The notes under the pieces: model-generated
Databases searched by the model: none
Seen by the model: only the letters and a program-made list of their open reading frames with translations
Told to the model about the DNA's origin: nothing
DNA from: Chelydra serpentina
Taxonomy: Eukaryota; Chordata; Testudines; Chelydridae
Assembly: GCA_037349315.1 (NCBI GenBank)
Contig: JBAIAC010000026.1
Location: forward strand, 27,495,501-27,559,500
Direction of reading: 5' to 3'
DNA: 64,000 nt
Position numbers and translations under genes: made by a program
Shown: piece after piece, positions 63,078 through 64,000 of the stretch
Position numbering within the stretch: position 1 is the first letter of the stretch
Layout of the letters: the number at the start of each line of letters is the position of its first letter

Positions 63078-63265
63078 GTCTGTATCACTTCTCAGTAATG
63101 GAAGACATTGCTCTTGGTGAGCCAATAGGAAGGGTTAAAGCAAATGACCTGGATATTGGAGAAAATGCTAAATCATCCTATGACATCATTGAAGGAGATG
63201 GAATGGATATATTTGAAATCACATCAGATGCTCAGACTCAGGATGGTATTATTAGACTGAGAAAG
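63078..63265 (+). CDS. CDH8: CDH8 exon encoding the first part of EC3 (188 nt)
   Basis: Internal exon between an acceptor (CCTCTTGTTTGTAAG) and the donor GTAAAT. Together with the last base of the previous exon it encodes SLYHFSVMEDIALGEPIGRV, then KANDLDIGENAKSSYDIIEG, DGMDIFEITSDAQTQDGIIR and LRK, ending in phase 0. NDLDIGENA is the EC3 calcium-binding DxD region. SLYHFSV, GRVKAND, SSYDII and EITSDAQ..DGIIRLRK are CDH8 signatures; other type II cadherins differ strongly here (CDH11 SVYQMSV). The 188-nt length is the family standard. Positions such as MEDIALGEP and GMDIF differ from the mammalian CDH8 I remember, which fits reptile divergence or a CDH8-like duplicate. The following coding exon is beyond the window. 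Confidence 0.92.
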
Positions 63266-64000
63266 GTAAATGACAACTGTGTAAAATTAACTTTCATTCG
63301 TGTACAATTATTCAGTTTTGCCATTGGTCAAATAATTTTTAATGGTATTTGGCCAGCTGTATGGCTAGCTGAATCCTGATCAGTTAATATATAATTTCAT
63401 GAGTATTTATTGAGTAATAAAGTATCTGCCACCCCGACTCATGTAGAACACTACTTTACTCCATGAGTAGTGATTTAAGTGGACCTACTCATGGCGTAAG
63501 GAAGTACTGAGAATATGTAAGGGTGGCAAATTCAGGCCCAAAGTAAAACTGCAGGTCCACTACTCCTTTTTGTGTGTGTACTTACTGCATGTGTGTATAC
63601 AACATGGAGGGTTGTGTACTTGCCTATCTGAAGAAGCATCCATCTAGCCATGTACATACAGAAGACATCTGGTATGAAATCCTGGTCCCACTGAAGTCAA
63701 TGGCAAAACTCATGTCTTTTAGAAATCTGACCCACATTATAAAAGTGATCGTGAAAGTGTTTGAATTTCATGCCTATCATAAAGCACTGTAATAGTCTTT
63801 TGTAATTAAACAAATATAATAAATTTCCACATGACGTTCTAGCTGGAAGATAAGAATCCAATATATATAGATAGTTAACATTCAACTTGGTGGCTGTTGT
63901 TAGATTAAAGAGGACAGAATGTAGACCTCTACCAATGAAAATGGTTTATTATACTTTTACAGTGCAGACCTATTCAAAAGAAATATATAAAGAAAAGAAA
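63266..64000 (+). other. CDH8 intron downstream of the 188-nt exon (partial)
   Basis: This follows the GTAAAT donor. No further exon is seen before the window ends; the next expected exon of the family is about 254 nt. It contains a short CACTGAAGTCAATGGC-type motif at about 63690, a sequence frequent in reptile palindromic repeats. Confidence 0.85.

Noticed and set aside
1..64000. CRISPR arrays, bacterial operons, intact viral genes
   Set aside because: No regularly spaced repeats, no ribosome-binding-site-led gene strings, and no intact retroviral or transposase frame. The sequence is vertebrate intron and exon.

Overview
The window is vertebrate nuclear DNA, most likely from a turtle and probably a cryptodire. 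It is AT-rich, with short coding exons bounded by GT/AG splice sites, very long introns, and interspersed repeats of reptile type. The strongest turtle signals are a little-decayed CR1 LINE 3' end, a tRNA-headed SINE that shares the CR1 tail, a family of Harbinger-like MITEs ending in GTCTACACT, and several hAT-like MITEs. The species call is inference from repeat types remembered from other genomes, not from a search.

The only protein-coding gene I can support is one type II classical cadherin on the + strand, best matched to CDH8. Four consecutive exons lie at 20314-20608, 40346-40465, 58513-58680 and 63078-63265. Their lengths (295, 120, 168 and 188 nt) are the conserved type II cadherin pattern, and all phases join without a break. 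Together they encode 257 residues, from inside EC1 through EC2 into the first part of EC3. Signal peptide, propeptide, the N-terminal adhesion strand, EC4-EC5, the membrane segment and the catenin-binding tail lie outside the window.

Region by region: 1-20313 is upstream intron. It holds an old minus-strand CR1 piece (1.4-2.3 kb), a purine-rich degenerate tandem array (5.9-6.5 kb), a solo LTR with a GTAT duplication (9.8-10.6 kb), a second minus-strand LTR carrying a nested hAT MITE (11.2-12.1 kb), and a decayed RTE-like LINE on the minus strand (16.6-18 kb). 20609-40345 is intron with microsatellites, a long hairpin (30.7 kb), the CR1 (31.2-31.8 kb), two copies of a pyrimidine-rich repeat each carrying a different hAT-like MITE (32.5-33.2 and 37.1-37.7 kb), and another hAT MITE (35.6 kb). 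40466-58512 is intron with a Harbinger-like MITE cluster (44-49 kb), the CR1-tailed SINE (45.2 kb) and an LTR-like element (50.9-51.5 kb). 58681-63077 and 63266-64000 are the last introns, with one more MITE at 60.1 kb.

I found no new multi-gene system. The most useful observations are structural: a 123-bp, about 97% identical direct repeat on either side of the frame-neutral 120-nt exon 4, several insertions whose boundaries are fixed by intact target-site duplications, and nested insertions that give relative ages. No rRNA, functional tRNA, CRISPR array or intact transposase gene was seen.
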